Part shown: positions 59,964 through 64,000 of the stretch, piece after piece
Layout: each line of letters opens with the position of its first letter
How positions within the stretch are numbered: position 1 is the stretch's first letter
Source of the DNA: Cristatella mucedo
Lineage: Eukaryota > Bryozoa > Phylactolaemata > Cristatellidae
Direction: 5' to 3'
Length of the DNA: 64,000 nucleotides
Assembly: GCA_009760855.2 (NCBI GenBank)
Contig: WPIO01000092.1
Location: forward strand, 312,001 to 376,000
Notes under the pieces: model-generated
Database searches by the model: none
Seen by the model: only the letters and a program-made list of their open reading frames with translations
What the model was told of the DNA's origin: nothing
Position numbers and translations under genes: made by a program

Positions 59964-62160
59964 GTGGACTGGGGCGAGCCGAGTCCGGACAGCGACAGAT
60001 TGGCCTCTTCCTCCTCGGGCGGTCGGTGGATTCTTACTTGTCATCGCCATCTTCGAAAGCGGGCGTCGGCGGCCACTAGTGAAGAGAAGCGCTGCTAGTG
60101 CTGCTGCGAACGACGCGGCCACTGCATTTCTGCCTTCTTGGCGGCGCTTTCCTTGCGGGCTTTGATTGCGGAGCTTCTGTCTCGGTAGCTGGAACTTTCA
60201 CCAGTGCATGCTGGGCCCGCTAGAGTTGTCGCCCGTGACGAGCGCATCGATGTGTGCGCGAGAGCGAGCAGGAACGACTAACGAGCATCACTCGAGCCCA
60301 GAGCCGAGTCGTTTCGAAAGCGAGGCTTCGAGTTATGTACCTCTGCCCTGCAGTATGCCTCGCTGAGTGCTGACTCGATGGCCATCGATGACTCGGCGGT
60401 ATATACGCACTGGAACGGGGGTTAGCATTCATCGAGCGGACTCGCTGTCGTCGGATCCTTGCACCGCCAGGTGAAGAGACGACAGCGACAAATTTCGTTG
60501 GGACGAGAAGCGAAATGACAATCCGTCTCCCCGTACTTTCCGTCGCACAGACAGGATGGCTTTGAGAGACTGCCCTAGAGGCCCGTGAGCAAACAAAGGG
60601 CTTCATCGCAGCAGCAGCAGCAGCTGCTGCTGCCGGCCATCAGCCTCACGATGGCCGGTGCAGCGAGCGAGCTGCCTCGGAGTCCTGCTTATACGAATGG
60701 CGCCCTGCTTGACCGGCTCAGCTCTCGCGTTTGCTGATAATTTGCAGCGGAATGTAAACAATCCCGCATTCTGCACGAGTGCCTCTAGCAGTGAGCTGTT
60801 AGTGTAATTGCAAGGTACGGATCGGGCCGATCGGGCGGCGGCCGGGGCGCTCCGCTCCTAGCGTCTGCTCGGCCACTGTCCCCGACGGTGGCCGAGCAGC
60901 GAGCTGCTCGTGAGCAGAACTCGGAAACGTGATGTAGCCTGCTGCGCGCGCCCGGTACGATTGGCCCGTTTTCTTTGAGGCCTCTTTCGGGGCTCTTTAT
61001 TTCATGTCTATAAAAGCCACTGGTTTCCTGGATGCGACACACCAAGCAATGCTGCTCAGCTCGCAGGAACAGCGGTCAGTGAGTGACTGAGCAGGTCCAG
61101 TCCGCACGAATTCCCGAAGAGCTAGGCCTCCGAGCCACCCTGGAAGGCTTGAATATGGGCTACCATCTGCTGCACGGCCGTGCTCCAGTACAGAATAGTA
61201 GCCTCATTGGCTGGTTCTCACCCTCGCAATCAAGCTACCGGCGAATGCGACAGCCTAACGGCATTCCGCGGGCGTTTCTCCACTAGCCGTCGCCGCTTGC
61301 GTGCAAGCATCCGGACGCACGAACCACATCAGCGGCTACTGCTACAAGCGTAGCCCAAATGTGACAGCGACGATAGGACGAATTAAAGAAGTAGAAACTT
61401 GGGACGCCGGCAAGGGGGCACCAAGATCGGGCAGCGCTTTAGCCGAGCAATACACTTGAACTGCCGTTAATGAGCTCTAGGAGGGCAGGATATGCCCGAC
61501 CCATAATTGATCTTCTACTCCCAATAATGGAAAGACATGTTCATAATGGAAAGACTGTTCGTGTAATCATCTGAAACCACCCGACGGTTCGCGAAGGCCG
61601 ATGTGTCCAGTCCGCTGCATTCCAGCATTGCTGAAAAAAATAAATACGAGGGAATTGTTGGAGCAAAATGTGGGCTCGATAAAATGTGATTGTGGCTGCC
61701 TTATTTGCAAATATCGGCACTTATACTTCGGCATGCACGGTCGAGACTTCACAAAGTAGAACTTAGCAATTAAGTCTATAAAAACAAAAAAATTTCCGAA
61801 GTCTTTGAACAGTACCAGCGCGTGATGCCATCGAGGCAGCACGAGCGGGTATCGTCCAAGGCCTCGAACTTGTGTGCAGTGGCGATAAAAGAACAGCCGA
61901 TACCGCTAATAAGAGAGATCCTACCGATGCTGCCAATTGGGTGGCGAAAGGCGACAGGCGCAGGTAGGCCTCGCTCGAGTAGGTCCGCTTAACCCGACCA
62001 CTCGCCGACTGAGCGCCAGAAAGAAGCAGCGGCCGAGGCACGATTTTCATCTGGGGCAACGTCTGCAAAATTCCAATATGTGGCAAGACCTGCGAAATTT
62101 GTGTGTAGGCGGCGTGGACCAGCCGGCAGTTGATGAAAAATTACAGCACCAAATCATAGT
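59964..62160. other. Downstream of Wnt2, no gene recognised
   Basis: Wnt2 3' UTR must begin here, but no clear AATAAA with a GT-rich follow-up was seen nearby. A TATAAAAG at 61009-61016 is the only promoter-like word I would point to. No conserved protein was recognised. Confidence 0.4.
61009..61016 (+). promoter_or_regulatory. TATA-box-like TATAAAAG
   Basis: A perfect TATAAAAG lies in CTATAAAAGCC, and a transcription start about 30 bp downstream (near 61045) would be normal. No coding exon is recognised after it, so this is only a sequence match. Confidence 0.25.
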
Positions 62161-62166
62161 GTGTTT

Positions 62167-62167
62167 G

Positions 62168-62205
<38 letters not shown>

Positions 62206-62270
62206 TATAGCAATAATACATTTGATAAAGCGCCCTCAGAGAAGTCTCTTTTTAGGCGCGTATCCGACAC
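62167..62270 (-). mobile_element. LINE-A 3' end fragment with (TAA)n tail (antisense)
   Basis: A (TAA)n run of about 13 units leads into AATACATTTGATAAAGCGCC and CTCAGAGAAGTCTCTTTTTA, the complement of the LINE-A 3' end. The tail is the microsatellite. Confidence 0.75.
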
Positions 62271-62929
62271 GGACTTGGCGGTTGCTCACCGAGTGAAATT
62301 AAGAGGTGCTTTCGTCGCGGTGACCGTGTCGGGGCGTAGGACTAGGGAGTGGCCCAGGTTGCTGCCCCGCCGTAGGAGATAGGCAAATGCTACCCGCCCC
62401 CCACTCCCTCCGTCCACTGGCTCTGCCATTAGAAAGTGAGCGCAGGATAGTTTTTGTGGGTGCGCACGATACGTGGAATTCGCTCAGCTGCAGGCGCACG
62501 CGAAAAGAAGAAACGGTCCGAGCGGCCGCTGCAGTTTCGCAGGTCGAGCCGCGACCGAGCTGTCTTTCAATGGTCGATGAGTCATGGCTAGACGTGGGCT
62601 GGATTAGTAAACAGGTGGCCTGAGGCAAGACCGCAGTCCATCTAGCGAGTCAAGCCATTCATTCATTGTTCGGCGTCGAGCCAGCGTCGAGCCACCTGAA
62701 TCCGGCGCTGCTCGGCAGCGGTGCGGCGGAGCAGCCGATGCCAGCCAACTGCTGAGGCTGGACGTCAGGAGCCGGCGCCGGCTCGCTCCACGCAGCAGCC
62801 GCGGCAATATGGAAGCTGGAATTCCACTCTCTTAGCGCTGCGCCGTAGCTAACGCTCCTCTAGCTTTTGCGGCCACCGACCGACCTCCTGTGTAGATTGA
62901 CGGAAAGCGTGCGACGCCGACATCTTTCA

Positions 62930-63010
62930 ATGATAGTAATAGTAACAATAATTCACTTGCACAGCGTCCCAAGCGGGACTAATCTCTATTCGGGAGCTGT
63001 ACAGCTCACT
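62930..63010 (-). mobile_element. SINE-1 tail fragment (antisense)
   Basis: TAGTAATAGTAACAATAATT, CACTTGCACAGCGTCCCAAG and CTAATCTCTATTCGGGAGCT are the SINE-1 tail complement without the tRNA-like head. Confidence 0.6.
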
Positions 63011-64000
63011 GCTAGAGACTGAGTGCGAAATTTTGGTGACGTGATTGCTGTTGAGATTCCCGTGCCTGCCACCTATACGACTATAGAGACGCCCTTGCCC
63101 CTAGGAATGTATACATTAAGTGTCAAAAGTGTGTGTGCTCGTTGTTGCTCGAAAACATAATTTGACCCTCGTATTATCGTTTAAGTGCTAAATACACTAG
63201 CGTGAGACGATCCATACCCCAATTGATGCCTTCCACAGCACCAGAAACTTCTAAACACAGCACGGTTGATTCTGAGATGTCGATAAGCGCGACAGTCCGA
63301 TTTGGAAATAGACCTATCAAAACGCCGGGCCCGTTTTAATTAAAATGGCAAATATACCGCGTAATTACTGGTGCATTTGCTCTTATGTGGCCAAGCCTGC
63401 TACAATCTAAGGGTTTCTAAACAAGGCCAGGAAGTTTATCCGCTTTACCGGATCCAATATGGTAGGTGAGCTCCGACAGTCGGCCAGCGGTATATACAAG
63501 TAACAGCCAGCTGACGACTTACGATGGTTCGACTTACAAAAACTCGGAGATACCAACTCGGCTCTGGTCACTAAAAAAAAAAAAAAATCAAAATGTATCC
63601 AAGATCACTTTCAAAATCCGCCCGCGGTCAGTAGATTTGACAACGCCGGAAGCAGTAGGGAGGAAGTGGTATCTGCCAGCTATGTGTTGTGGGTACTAAG
63701 AACTATCGTATACCATTCTCGACTTACGAAGATTCTACTTGCCACAGGTTTTTCCGGCCCTATCTATTTCCTAAGACGTGGGCTAATGGTACAGCCCTAG
63801 CTCTCTCACTCTTTCGCTCTATCTGTCTCGCTCTCGCTCCCAGCTCTGTGAGCGATCTCGAAAGCGCCTGCGTTTAATACTGGCTGGAAAATCGTTTCGA
63901 GACGAATGGCAGTGCCTCGCAGCCAAGGGTAAGACACCCGAGTGAGCATCTCGAGAGCCGGTGCGAGCGAACTCTCGGCTCTGCAGGTGCACAGCATCGC
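63011..64000. other. Right end of window, no recognised feature
   Basis: No exon, repeat family or structured element was recognised on either strand in this last kilobase. Confidence 0.45.

Overview
This window is nuclear genomic DNA from an invertebrate animal, probably a protostome; I cannot name the phylum with confidence. Genes are split by GT-AG introns, exons are short and sit in long repeat-filled introns, and there are tRNA-derived SINEs, LINEs of the CR1/L2-like type, TTAA-flanked hairpin elements, Tc1/mariner remnants and many dinucleotide microsatellites.

Three protein-coding genes could be rebuilt exon by exon. (1) On the minus strand, 17292 down to 815 and off the left edge, lie the first nine coding exons (494 codons) of UBA1, the ubiquitin-activating enzyme E1. 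(2) On the plus strand, 18530-45909, is a complete eight-exon HDHD5 (CECR5-type HAD-like hydrolase, 495 residues), including two tiny exons of 37 and 46 nt. (3) On the plus strand, 48185-59963, is a complete five-exon Wnt gene (352 residues) whose sequence and intron positions fit Wnt2. In every case the exon phases join without a frame break.

UBA1 and HDHD5 are head to head, with 1.2 kb between start codons. HDHD5 and Wnt2 follow each other on the plus strand with 2.3 kb between them. The three genes have unrelated jobs (protein ubiquitylation, a probable mitochondrial HAD-family protein, and secreted signalling), so I read the linkage as neighbourhood and not as a pathway.

Region by region: 1-17 kb is AT-rich UBA1 introns with LINE and SINE copies, a 16-bp minisatellite and a perfect-TSD palindromic MITE next to a splice acceptor. 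17.3-18.5 kb is the shared 5' region. 18.5-45.9 kb is HDHD5, with its long introns packed with LINE copies, a foldback element with a G/T-rich core and a 718-bp TTAA element. 45.9-64 kb is markedly more GC-rich and holds Wnt2 with very long (CT)n and (AT)n tracts. No CRISPR, rRNA or convincing functional tRNA gene was seen. The most interesting non-genic signals are the TTAA hairpin family, the foldback element at 19.2-19.7 kb, and a SINE that shares its 3' tail with one of the LINE families.
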